From Diplonema japonicum (taxonomy: Eukaryota > Euglenozoa > Diplonemea > Diplonemida > Diplonemidae), in assembly GCA_964019335.1 (NCBI GenBank), contig OZ025725.1, positions 186,001-250,000 on the forward strand: a stretch of 64,000 nt of DNA, given 5' to 3'. The position numbers and the translations under genes are program-made. Under the pieces are notes generated by a model. That model did not search any database. It saw nothing but the letters and a program-made list of their open reading frames with translations, and was not told where the DNA came from. Shown here piece after piece: positions 51,901-60,492 of this stretch (its first letter is position 1; the number at the start of each line of letters is the position of its first letter).

Positions 51901-51982
51901 GGTCACTATGCGTGACAGGATGGATGCCTCTGCAAGTGGGAGAGAGGAAGAGGAAGAAAATGAAGAAGAAACACAACCGTGA
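48905..51982 (+). CDS. Receptor-like Ser/Thr kinase with kelch ectodomain (1025 aa)
   Basis: Signal peptide (ETPRVAAAACVLLAMTTVCTA), an ectodomain with kelch repeats (ADVVSYGKHIYIIGGVD; VATNSEAIYILGGVNNGKW; PQIFVFGGYET), a membrane segment at ~518-543 (LFIISGAVMLCLVLLVVGLFF) and a complete cytosolic kinase domain. The kinase has GSGAYGVVY, K585 (AMKY), D713 in HRDLKPEN, D732 in DFG, and APE. It resembles NEK/CAMK-type Ser/Thr kinases more than tyrosine kinases. The tail holds two copies of a Cys-rich module (CTGCGCVLPES...FCCKKC...SHGHMC and CAGCDYEV...FCCVKC...SHGLRC) and an acidic end. It is probably a surface receptor sensing carbohydrates or proteins through its kelch propeller (inference). 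Confidence 0.9.
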   Translation: MKETPRVAAAACVLLAMTTVCTAQCSDTVLTCSYYPDKDLPTPRANASVSEADGLMCIVGGVNTTNCFGDFACFADQVQCLDPRLTTRWITGYDPVPKGYFITGQQYTASIETNQIAVVMAGTYLPEGVPVQEEKLSLMKQILVFDPTAVPGKQWVIYPDVLPYPKARADVVSYGKHIYIIGGVDIDSTGAQSRNGSMYRWDFNNPYAIEEMAPLQSTNTDYAVATNSEAIYILGGVNNGKWSTSMRRYDPATDKWSETPYGCPKIPYIRTAMFGDALYAFGDQWDEQTGDMQLHVWSETSFHWSTVYISQIPGDRRGFSVYGMSPFDGTNAPQIFVFGGYETSSFNTTASVGHLTTGIDLPKVAINPDEIKLGDNVIISFSGMAPMDIYQIRLSPHADCSDTAWIPDHPYPDAPTYTLTFKAEKPLPQGYVCFSKGGCPESSSGTTPCQYGFKNALCTVGCCSGLPPFLGSCWDMVKAGPYMSLMTDPFTINDYNFTPTVTLVTPEDGFKTQTWKPPAYLFIISGAVMLCLVLLVVGLFFYKGMCRRNSTPDNKYELMQQLGSGAYGVVYLVKRRVDGKQLAMKYIACRSSTEQEDAIKEFTTIKKFQGHPNMIKVIETTMNWVDDTDKPDDATPLVGLNGSKKQQQLSHGVPVVAQRYVCLVMPYYSEGDLKNFIINKRYLPMELIFDFTGQLASVLNYMHTSTPSLIHRDLKPENVLIDDNGTKLIVTDFGLARNVGITSYCQTQAGTLTYIAPECWERRYGTEVDIWALGCIVYGMATDRVEIHNTRVMFTDAMRLGQNKFDELMRSDIESRGYPPKLGDLVVSLLKIDYRNRPTAVQVMDMVGHTPPPVSDSTDDQGETFASTTSSLHPLQPCYGANSDSSSPVVETASAEDHECSKVCTGCGCVLPESLPRDFCCKKCTTSDGKSHGHMCCVHRVEPRQRKRQPHNINIESGRKCAGCDYEVTGVFPNFCCVKCSKTSGSHGLRCNRKPYLEPVTMRDRMDASASGREEEEENEEETQP

Positions 51983-52130
51983 GGGGGGGGCTATGGCTTA
52001 TAACCGGGATACATACACCTTTAAAAGAAGAAGAAAAAAAAAAAAACTCAATCCTTTCTTCCCCCTCCCATTCTTTTTTTTTTCTTCCCTATTTATCTCC
52101 TCGCCATTCCGGTGCCATTTATTTTTTTTT
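51983..52130. other. Short intergenic spacer
   Basis: G run, A run and pyrimidine tract; no gene. Confidence 0.5.
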
Positions 52131-52219
52131 GCAAGAACGAGTCTTTGACTTGTCTAAACAAAAGGGGAACGTTGGCAACGTGTTTCGGGTTGACAAACTT
52201 CTCCAGGTTTTACCCGGCA
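52131..52219 (+). repeat. Dispersed repeat family 2
   Basis: GCAAGAACGAGTCTTTGACT, GGGGAACGTTGGCAACGTGT, TTCGGGTTGACAAACTTCTC and CAGGTTTTACCCGGCA in order. The second half is nearly identical to 62003-62059; the whole aligns more loosely with 40984-41070. A T run follows. Possibly a SINE-like element; no internal pol III boxes were confidently seen. Confidence 0.7.
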
Positions 52220-52245
52220 CGTACAAACAAACTACTTCACGTGGT

Positions 52246-52275
<30 letters not shown>

Positions 52276-52281
<6 letters not shown>

Positions 52282-52305
52282 TATTATTGTCCAGACTAAA
52301 AACTA
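52276..52305 (+). repeat. Short repeat shared with 21751-21780
   Basis: AACAATATTATTGTCCAGAC and TAAAAACT, after a T run. The other copy has AACAACATTATTGTCGAGAC and TAAAAACT, also after T-rich DNA. Confidence 0.6.
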
Positions 52306-53081
52306 GTTGATGGCAGCGTAATGAGCTATTTTATTAGGTAAAATTCCGCTCGTGCGCACAAACAAATTGAGCGCCTAGTTTTTCTTCAATATGTTTTATT
52401 TTTTTGTTACAAATATTTATCTTTCAAAAAATGATTTTATAACTATATGCAACTTGTGCCGAGCAAAAAACTTTCGCAGCTTTTTAAAAATCTTTTTTGC
52501 TCGTGCGAACAACAAAGACATATAGTCATAAAGAATTATTTTTTTTTTTGTTGATATTAATTGAAGCATCGGCAAATGGCGAAAACCCTGGACTACCGTT
52601 TTTTTTTCTTCTTTTTTTTTTCCCCCCTATTCTGTTTCTCTACTGTTTCTTCTGGTTTGAAATCTAGCAAAAAAAAAAAAAAAAAAATACCTCACCCCCC
52701 CTCCCCCCTTCAGAATGGAAGGGAGCCGTCCAAAGAGCAGCGTGTGCTGGCCCTGTGACCACTCAAACTGTACAAAGCAACAAAATGCTCTCTTTCTTTG
52801 TACATTCGTGATGATATGGCCGTGGACAGGTGTAACTAAATGTAGTTGAGTCACCAGAAAATACTATTGGTTTCGATTGTTATCACTAAACCCCCCCCCC
52901 CCCCCATATCAACTTCGCCGTGTGATGTTTGAAAGAAGAAGAAAAAAAGAAGAAAAATAATCCTTGTCTGGAAACTTCTTTCCCCCACAATTTTTTTTTT
53001 TTTTTTTTAAAGAGGGAAAAGGGACGGGTGGTTACAACCCCTATAATTCAATGCCATGATGCACAAAACGTGAGATTATAT
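52306..53081. other. AT-rich non-coding region
   Basis: Contains two copies of a GCTCGTGCG.ACAA word (near 52350 and 52500), T, C and A runs, and an ordinary island at 52715-52890 without an ORF. It ends at the TTAA that begins the piggyBac remnant. Confidence 0.5.
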
Positions 53082-54365
53082 TTAACCCATAAAGGACCGC
53101 TATTTTTCGTCTAAAAAGTCGATTTTGAACTTTTCGTTCAAATACCAAAATAAAATGGCGAGGGTGGAGTTAGAGGGTGTGTACCTATATTATTTTCACT
53201 ACCCCATTTCTGGAGCGCGAAGCGGCCTGCATTTCAGCCCCAGACGCGCCCAAACTTTGGTGGTAGAGCAGCATTTGAGAGAAACAACTCTTGCAAAGGG
53301 CACATGCTATCCGGAGGTTCCATGGTTTCTGCAAGCAGCGCTTATTCAGCGTGCAGGGTGGGCTGGTTATTTTTTTTTCACCACTTATGGCTGTTCTTTG
53401 AACACAAGGTCCGAGGTGCCGCAGATATGCGACTTGTCCAATTTAAACGTATTTCTATTTTCAAGTGGTTTTCAAGAGGTTTTCAGGTGGTTTTAAGGTG
53501 TCGTTAATGTGAAAAAATTCGAAACAGGGCACAGGGCACAGGGCACATTGCTACGTTGCGATCTCTGCACGAGAAGGCAGCAAGCCATTCGAGTGGTATA
53601 GAGGCCTTTGGATCTTACAGGGCTCATAATCAAGACAGATATAGGACGGACTCACAGATACCCCATATTCACAATATTTCAGAACGGTAATGGAAAGAAA
53701 CAGGCTCCTAAGAATAATGCGCCAAATGCGGTTTGGGTTGCCCCCTGGTGGAGGAGAAGGAGACAGAATGGCTAACGGGCGCAATCTTATAATCTTGTGG
53801 TTCCTTCTTGGTCATCCCTGTATGTACCCAAGCGAAACCTTGCTGTGGATGAACCATCATACGCTGTAGAAGCCGTGTCGGGTTCATTGTTTGTGAGCCG
53901 AAGAAGAGGAAGCGTTATGGGTTCAAAATGCAAATCAGACACCGGTTACACTCTAAACATGATTGTTTGTACCGGCGCGGGCACCCAGGGGAAAGAGGCA
54001 GAGCTGCTCATCGAATATCAGCACCAGAATTACTGGATTGTCTTTGACAACTGCTTTCGCTTGTCCCATTGATACGGATTTACAATGCGGATTTCCACTG
54101 CATGGGGACCATCAGGAAAACCCGGAAATTGCTCCCAGAATACCCATTCAGTGTCAGCAAGTGTGTGGCAAAGAAATCTTGTCAAACAACATCATCGCAA
54201 AAGGGTGGCACCCACATCAAGTGTTCCCCGCCGGAGCCTAAGCTACCTACCCCTCAGGGTGCACCTTCACGTGCCAAGGGTGCACCTTTAATGTGTCCTG
54301 AAAAGATGCAAAAGGCACGGAATTGCACTGTGTGCAACAAATTAGAGAAAAAACGCACCCGATAG
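53082..54365 (+). mobile_element. Decayed piggyBac-type DNA transposon, left end retained
   Basis: A TTAA target at 53082-53085 is directly followed by CCCATAAAGGACCGCT. TTAA plus a CCC-starting terminus is the usual boundary of piggyBac-like elements. A broken piggyBac transposase follows at 53678-54365. I could not find a matching right terminus (reverse complement of the left end followed by TTAA) before 55.3 kb, so the element is truncated. The region between 53086 and 53678 is degraded. Confidence 0.65.
53678..54365 (+). pseudogene. Broken piggyBac transposase (DDE_Tnp_1_7-like)
   Basis: Three family segments occur in three different frames: FRTVMERNRLLRIMRQMRF (before the catalytic core), then YVPKRNLAVDE (first catalytic Asp region) with SDTGYTLNMIVCTG and the IVFDN block, then MGTIRKTRKLLPE and a C-terminal Cys-rich piece (RNCTVCNKLEKKRTR). 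Frame changes fall near 53740 and 54070. At the position of the second catalytic Asp (family CDSKTGY) this copy has CKSDTGY, so that acidic residue is displaced. The gene is clearly inactive. Confidence 0.8.
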
Positions 54366-54420
54366 CCTTTTAGAGCCGCAGGAGTGAAAAACAACTCAAA
54401 GTACAGGACAAACCCCCTTC

Positions 54421-54565
54421 TTCTCTGCGCTGCATTGGAGGACTGACCACATACCGGTATAAAGGCACCCGTCACAGACCCTGACTGCAGGCTGCCCCGC
54501 AGTCTGACCACTGCAGTAGGAACCCGCCAGAGCCCCAGAACAGGGACAAAAGCGCATATTTTAAC
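54421..54565 (+). repeat. Dispersed protein-coding repeat, copy d (internally deleted)
   Basis: Aligns with 31428-31671 of copy a: CTGCGCTG, GGAGGAC.GACCACA, CGTCACAGACCC, GGCTGCCCCGCA, CTGCAGTAGGAACCCGCCAG and AGCCCCAGAAC, but lacks ~60-70 internal bases. It lies just past the piggyBac remnant, so two mobile elements are stacked here. Confidence 0.7.
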
Positions 54566-55304
54566 CCAAAATAATAATAAAAGAAGTAATGAGCTCAGGA
54601 AGCTCTGTTGCCAACCGAAGCGTGCGAAAGAGAGGGGGGGGGAAAAAAAGAAACCTCCATCGAATCCAAAACAAAAGCATGAAGGAAGAGGGGGGGGGGG
54701 GGGAAGAAGCAAAGTTGGTCATGATGTGTGTTTTCAATTCTTTCCCTTCCCTCCTCCCCTCCTCTCTTCACCGTCATTCGAGAAAGAAAAATCCTTAAAA
54801 AGAAAAGGGAATACACAAAAGAAATTCTGGGGGACCTAGATTTGCCCCTTGGCTTGCCCACGGGGTGGAAGGAACCCCTTTTGTAAAGGCTTACTTTATT
54901 TTGAAAAAGTGGTGGTTTTCTTTTTGTGTTCCAACTACTTTGGCGCTGGGGTGCATTTTTTCAGTCTTCAGTTCTGGACAAAAAAAAAAAAAAAAAAAAA
55001 TACCGTATATTCGACCATGTGTGCTTGTGTCTAGGGGGTTGAACAATTAAAAAAAAAAAAATGTTAACTTAGGTTTTAACTAAACGATTGTGTTTTTTTT
55101 TTTCTTCTTCCCCCCCACCCTCCTCCTCCTCCTCCCCTTTCTTCGTCCTTTCTTTTCTTCTTCTCAATGCAACTAATTCTTCTTCTTCTTCTTTTTTTTT
55201 TTCTGTTCCTGATTTTCTTCTTTTTTTTTTTTTTCCCTTCTCAATTAAAAAAGAAAATACAAAAAAAAAAAAAAAAAAAGGGGGTCGGGGGAGGAGAGAA
55301 AAGA
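54566..55304. other. Intergenic region without recognised gene
   Basis: G, A and T runs with ordinary islands at 54580-54640 and 54820-54975; CT-rich tracts at 55095-55235 and an A run precede the cyclin gene. Short ORFs here look non-coding. Confidence 0.5.
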
Positions 55305-55916
55305 ATGTCGTCCATATCACGTTCCAGTGAATACCTCATAAAATGCAGCGAGGTTTTGGAATACGGTGTTGAAGCACGATGGACAGCAGTAGTGTTGTTT
55401 CAAAGATACAAAGAAAGCGTTGGGTCGGAGGAGGGAACCGCCGACCGGAGCGAGGTAGGAGCGGCCTGCTTGTGGTTAAGCGGTAAAGTCTGCGACCAGT
55501 TCAGAAAAGGTAGAGACATTGTGAACGCGTGCAGCTACATAAAAAACAACGGCAAGCAGTTGCGGATAGGTGAGGAGATGTTCTCGTTGAAGGATAACCT
55601 GTGTAGCGCAGAACAGAGCGTCCTTCGGCAACTCTCTTACGACTGCTATGTCGATACCCCTTACAAGCACCTTCTCAACTATTTTTACGTGGTGTTTTCA
55701 AATAATCCTCCGCGGTCCGTGGTGCAGCTCAGCATCTCGCTCTTGAACGAGACCTTGTTGACAAGTTTGCCGATGTCCACCCGCCCCCATATCCTTGCTG
55801 CTGTTTGTATCCACGCGGCATTCCATCTTCTCTCCCTCCCCGATCCCCCATTGCTTCCCGACGACGCCGCAGCGTTGCTCCCCGACATCCTTGCTTTTTA
55901 TGATACTCCGAAATAG
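55305..55916 (+). CDS. Cyclin-box protein (203 aa)
   Basis: A compact cyclin fold of the short kind (L/K/T/Q-like): ARWTAVVLFQRYKES, VGAACLWLSGKVCDQFRKGRDIV (the AAxxLAxKxxE-type helix), MFSLKDNLCSAEQSVLRQLSYDCYVDTPYKHLLNY (the typical link into the second half), then a second helical repeat (VVQLSISLLNETLLTS; PHILAAVCIHAAFHLLSLP). These cyclins pair with transcriptional or splicing CDKs, which I infer here. No destruction box is seen. It is short because it lacks N- and C-terminal extensions. The ATG lies eleven bases after a G/A stretch. Confidence 0.85.
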   Translation: MSSISRSSEYLIKCSEVLEYGVEARWTAVVLFQRYKESVGSEEGTADRSEVGAACLWLSGKVCDQFRKGRDIVNACSYIKNNGKQLRIGEEMFSLKDNLCSAEQSVLRQLSYDCYVDTPYKHLLNYFYVVFSNNPPRSVVQLSISLLNETLLTSLPMSTRPHILAAVCIHAAFHLLSLPDPPLLPDDAAALLPDILAFYDTPK

Positions 55917-56023
55917 TAAAAGATTTTTTTTTTTTCTTTCTTTTCTTTTCTCATAATTCAATTTACAAAAAAAAAAAAAAAAAAAAAAAAAAGAAAGAAG
56001 GGAGGTGGGGGTAAAAAAAAAAA

Positions 56024-59000
56024 ATGGTTGTTCCAAGGCAACCTACCCTGAGGGAGGTGCAGCATGCCGTCCGTGCGGACCCTGCGAACGCACTTTCCAT
56101 CATAAAGGAGTCCAGCGGGAGGGAGTGCGCATATGCGTGGCATACAAAGCAGTATCAGACGCAATATGTTCCAGTTGAGGTTGAGAGGGTGAAGACGGTG
56201 AAGGAATTCGTGGACAGACAGGTAACCCACCCTGTCCCCGACCCTGAGGTTGAGAGGCAGCTGCTCCAGGCACAGGAGGAGTTGGAAAAAATGCGCAATG
56301 AAATGCTTCCCCGTGCGGCTCTGGAAGACGATTTGGTTGCCAAGGACAAATTATCCCTGAAATCCATCAACCAAAAACTGAAGATGAAGCTCTCCAAGAA
56401 GAACACGCAAATCACCGATCTCCAAACCGCGCTCTTCAAGAACTTCACGATGGCCAAGGAGCTCAGCAACCTTTCGTGCCCCGAGGTGGCGGAGATCAGG
56501 AAGGAGGAGATGTTATTACTGAAGTCCAAGGTGGTTATGCTGCAAGAAGTTCTGCGTCACAAAGAAGAGTACATCCAAGAGGTCACGCAGGCTCTCATTG
56601 ACAGCAGCAAAGGCGTCCTGCGCATCCAGAAAGAAACCCAAGAGGTTCTCCGGACCGAACGTGTTGAAAGTGCTGCAGCGTGGGAAGAAACAAAGCGGCT
56701 TGAAGAACGCACACGACAGCTCGAAGACGAAATGGTCATCATCCCAAAGCTCCAGAACAAAATCCGCGAGTCGGAGGCCACCTTAGAGGACCTGCGACAA
56801 CAGCTAGAGGACAAAGACGATGTGATAGATGCTCTGGAGGAACAGTTTCGACAGACCACCATCGACGAGGCAGCCGATCTGTCACGCGATGAGGTCCTCG
56901 TGCGCATGACACAGCTTCGATTCAAAATCGGTCTCAAGAACGCGCAGGCTCTTAAAGCAAAAGCGGAGATCAACAAGCTCCGTGAAAAAGTCAAATCCCA
57001 AGAGGCCGAGCTGACACGCACGCAACACTGCTACGAAGACCAACGCGAGGACAACAGGAAGCTCCGCTCGACCATCGACGGGCTGCACGTGCAGCTCACA
57101 TCTCTCCGACGCGATTTGCTCGCGTCATGTGCACCCGTGCGTCCCATCATAATGCCGCAAGCCATCTACGACGACGAAAGGAGGCTTCTCGAGGCCCCGT
57201 CAGCACCCAGAACACGTGCCCTCACCGAGCAGGACATTGTTGCGGGATTCTGTCTCTTCGACTCTTCTGCACAGGGGGAGCTTCCTGCATGGGACATGCC
57301 GTTGTACCTACGCACGCTTGGCTTCACAACAGATGACCCTGCTGTGTGCAGGCTGGCCACGCAGTATCGCACGCAGCACGGGACGCTCACTTTGGAGGAG
57401 TTCCGCGACGTTATCCTGAACATCCAGAAAGAGTTCACGCCGATGAAGATGTCGACGGAGAACCTCCTTGGGCAGTGGCAGGAGGCTTCGAAGCGGCGTG
57501 TGGAGGCGAACAAGAAGCGTGACCGTCAGCTGAAAGGCCGTACAACCACCAACGAGGACTCCGACTCCGACGATGAGCTGCACAAGAATGTGGCTGCGAT
57601 CAGCATGCGCGTGGTGCCCATGACCACCGGCGACATTGAGGTCGCCTTCAACCTCTTCGACCACGAGGTGTCTGGCGAGCTGGACCAGAAGATCATCGGC
57701 ACCCTGTCGCACGCCCTCGGCCTCGTGCGCACCACCGCGGACCTCGACGCTCTCAACGTGCTTGTCCTGCGTGAGTTCTCAGGCACGCTGAACGGCGACG
57801 AGTGGCGGGACCTCGTCCAGTACTGCCAGGGCGTCAAACCGAACTTCGTTCCGCGTCGTGCCATGGAACACAAGCCTCCTAAGGAGAGGATCTACCCCCG
57901 CCCCTTCCCCAAGGCAGGCCGCACGCACCCCCTGTCTGAGCGTGAGATCGAGACCGCCTTCAAACTTTTCGACGTCGACAAGTCAGGCCTCCTCCCAGGG
58001 CACCAGATGCCCACGTACCTGGAGTGCCTCGGGTTGGTGTGCTCTGGAGCTGAATTCACAACGCTGCTCGTAACACAGTACAAAGCAGACCTCACGCAGA
58101 AGGTGTCGTTCGGGTACTTCTGCAGGATGGTGAGGTTCGTCCAAGCACACCTGGAATTCTTCAATCCCTCACCCAAAAAACCCCAGGTGCGGGCCGTGGG
58201 TAGCGATGCACAAGAGGCACGCAGGGCACCTCCCATTCTGGCACCGTCACCAGTGAAGCTATCGACAGGGATGAGCGGGGTGAAGTCACCATCGTCCGTG
58301 CGAGCACCACCTTCAAGACCGAACACTGCGGTCTATAGTCCAAGGACAAGGAAGGCAGGCGAGTACCCGCCATGGATGATGCCATCAGCGGTACCGGCAC
58401 AAGTGGAATCCATCGAAAAGGGCAGTGCAGCTCCATCCTTAAGAGCACGCATCGCCACACCTCCCGAAGCAGTCATGCCACCGAACCTGACCCCACACAT
58501 GGACGAGATGAACGACTTCACATCTCCAAACGTAACGAAGGAGCTGCTCCCGGAGGACCTGACAAATATGAACATCTTAACAGCGTACAACGCGTACACA
58601 CAGCTGTTCGACTGCCCACAAGTCTCAATGATGACAGGGTCGAAGGCACTGGCACTGCAGCATGTGGCATTGGCGGTACGGTCATTGGGTTTCAATGGGG
58701 TCACGAAGAGGTTTTTGGAACAAATCTGGCCGTTCGAACGGAAAAAAGAAGCCGTGCGGCAGCAAGGCGGCGGCGCAGGCGACGAACTAATCCTGAACGA
58801 GAACGAATTCATCAAATTGGTGAGGAACATCGAAAGGTACGGCACTAAGAGGGACCCGAAAAATGCGGGGCTCCCGAAAAGGGTGAACAGGAACCTAGCA
58901 GGCGGGGCCCTGAGGGAGTCTGACATCACTTGGGTCTTTGCGTTGCTTGATGACGATGAGAAATCCTTCCTCACCAGCAAGGACTTTCGAACTATGCTTA

Positions 59001-59203
59001 CCCTTCTGGGCTTCACCCTCCAGGATGAACCGGAGATACAGAACGTTCTTGCAAGATATGACAATAGCAGGCCGAGCAGGTCCTCTCGCGAGCACAATAT
59101 TTTTGAGCTGCATGACTGCCAAGAGGTTATCCGGCAGCTCACCAACAGGAGCCTCTCGACAAGCAAGGAGGTCTTCAGCCCTTCCTCGTCCTGGCTTTGC
59201 TGA
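56024..59203 (+). CDS. Coiled-coil protein with EF-hand-like repeats, probably flagellar/cytoskeletal (1059 aa)
   Basis: Residues ~85-380 form a long coiled coil (ERQLLQAQEELEKMRNEM; LEERTRQLEDEMVI; EEQFRQTTIDEA). At least four EF-hand-pair-like units follow, beginning GFCLFDSSAQGEL (~407), AFNLFDHEVSGEL (~541), AFKLFDVDKSGLL (~645) and VFALLDDDEKSFL (~970). Only the third keeps a fairly normal calcium loop (DVDKSG), so most are structural. A Pro/Ser-rich linker lies at ~715-830. The repeat layout recalls calmodulin-like and axonemal EF-hand proteins. There are no introns and the ATG follows an A run directly. Exact identity is unknown. Confidence 0.85.
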   Translation: MVVPRQPTLREVQHAVRADPANALSIIKESSGRECAYAWHTKQYQTQYVPVEVERVKTVKEFVDRQVTHPVPDPEVERQLLQAQEELEKMRNEMLPRAALEDDLVAKDKLSLKSINQKLKMKLSKKNTQITDLQTALFKNFTMAKELSNLSCPEVAEIRKEEMLLLKSKVVMLQEVLRHKEEYIQEVTQALIDSSKGVLRIQKETQEVLRTERVESAAAWEETKRLEERTRQLEDEMVIIPKLQNKIRESEATLEDLRQQLEDKDDVIDALEEQFRQTTIDEAADLSRDEVLVRMTQLRFKIGLKNAQALKAKAEINKLREKVKSQEAELTRTQHCYEDQREDNRKLRSTIDGLHVQLTSLRRDLLASCAPVRPIIMPQAIYDDERRLLEAPSAPRTRALTEQDIVAGFCLFDSSAQGELPAWDMPLYLRTLGFTTDDPAVCRLATQYRTQHGTLTLEEFRDVILNIQKEFTPMKMSTENLLGQWQEASKRRVEANKKRDRQLKGRTTTNEDSDSDDELHKNVAAISMRVVPMTTGDIEVAFNLFDHEVSGELDQKIIGTLSHALGLVRTTADLDALNVLVLREFSGTLNGDEWRDLVQYCQGVKPNFVPRRAMEHKPPKERIYPRPFPKAGRTHPLSEREIETAFKLFDVDKSGLLPGHQMPTYLECLGLVCSGAEFTTLLVTQYKADLTQKVSFGYFCRMVRFVQAHLEFFNPSPKKPQVRAVGSDAQEARRAPPILAPSPVKLSTGMSGVKSPSSVRAPPSRPNTAVYSPRTRKAGEYPPWMMPSAVPAQVESIEKGSAAPSLRARIATPPEAVMPPNLTPHMDEMNDFTSPNVTKELLPEDLTNMNILTAYNAYTQLFDCPQVSMMTGSKALALQHVALAVRSLGFNGVTKRFLEQIWPFERKKEAVRQQGGGAGDELILNENEFIKLVRNIERYGTKRDPKNAGLPKRVNRNLAGGALRESDITWVFALLDDDEKSFLTSKDFRTMLTLLGFTLQDEPEIQNVLARYDNSRPSRSSREHNIFELHDCQEVIRQLTNRSLSTSKEVFSPSSSWLC

Positions 59204-59641
59204 TTTCATTTTTTTTTTTATATTATATTGTACTGTACCATTTATTATTATTATTTTTTTATATTTGTTTGTTTTTTTTTTTTTTTTTTTTTATTGTACT
59301 CTTTCTTCCCCTTATTATTTGTAATTATTTGTTTGTTGTATGCAATGTGGAACGGGGGCAAACTCCTGGGATAACATGCGAGAAAAAGAGCGCGGTGTCT
59401 CTTCAAGGCATTCTGCTTCGACACCGTTTGGGCACAGTGACCATGCCTGCCTACCTCATACCCCTTTCGTCAGCTCCATGACTGTCCAGAAGAAAACTGG
59501 ACAAGTGGCTGTTGTTGGACCAATGCCTTGGTCGAGTGGACATTACTTCTGCTGTTACTCACAAAAACAAAAGACAAGGCGTGCTACAAGGGGAGTGGAG
59601 GAAGGAAAAAAAAAAAAAAGGGAGAAAAAAAAAAAAGAAAA
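59204..59641. other. Intergenic region
   Basis: T-rich AT repeats at 59210-59335, an ordinary island at 59340-59580 without a long ORF, then A/G runs leading to the next ATG. No RNA gene is seen. Confidence 0.5.
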
Positions 59642-60461
59642 ATGTTCGGGAAGAAGAAGGAAGAGAAAGTGAAGCACGTGGACACTTGGGTGCCCGGGAC
59701 AAAGGTGGATTACATAAAAAAAGATGACGGAAAGGTATAAGAAAAAAAAAAACCCCAAACCCTCTTTTTTTTTTTTTTTCTCTCCCAGACCTACGTAACT
59801 AACAGTGGACAGGACTACCCGATTATGCAAGAGGAGGACTTCTTGGTAAACCCCCCCCCCTTTTTTTTTAAATATTACTAATTCAAATCAGAAATTTCGT
59901 GATTTTGCTGACGACTCGAGCGACGCGTGGACCCTAAGGCTGCACAAGGGCAGCGTTTATGTCTGGGACCGGCCTAGCGTGGACAAGGAGAAGAGCAGCA
60001 TAAATATGGTTAAGCTATTCTCTGAGTTCCCAGGAGTGACCCCTGAGACCATGTATGACTGCCTGCACGACGCCGACTACCGTGTGGTGTGGGACACCTC
60101 AATGGGTGACGGGTACAACATCTGCCATCTTGATGACAACAATGATGTTGGCTACTACCTCCTCAAGCTGCCTGCGGTGGTGGCCAACAGGGACTTCTGC
60201 AATGAACGGTCCTGGAGAAACGTGGACGGCCGCGAATTCATCATCATGAACCACTCTGTGGTTCACGAAAAATGCCCCCCAACGTATATATAATTTGGAA
60301 AAAAAAAAAAAAAAAAAAAAAAAAACAGGAAAGCGGTCCGCGGGCAATCAATCATCAGTGGTTACCTCATCCGGCCACACGGCACTGGGTGCAGTATTAC
60401 GTACGTCAGCCAGTCGGATCCTAAGGGCTGGATTCCTGTCAAGATTATGAACTCTGTATGC

Positions 60462-60492
<31 letters not shown>

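Noticed and set aside
53125-53507. ORF upstream of the piggyBac transposase
   Set aside because: No family resemblance and it overlaps degraded transposon sequence; probably chance.
54589-54798. Short ORF starting MSSGSSVANRSVRKRG
   Set aside because: It soon runs into G and A homopolymers and has no recognisable domain.
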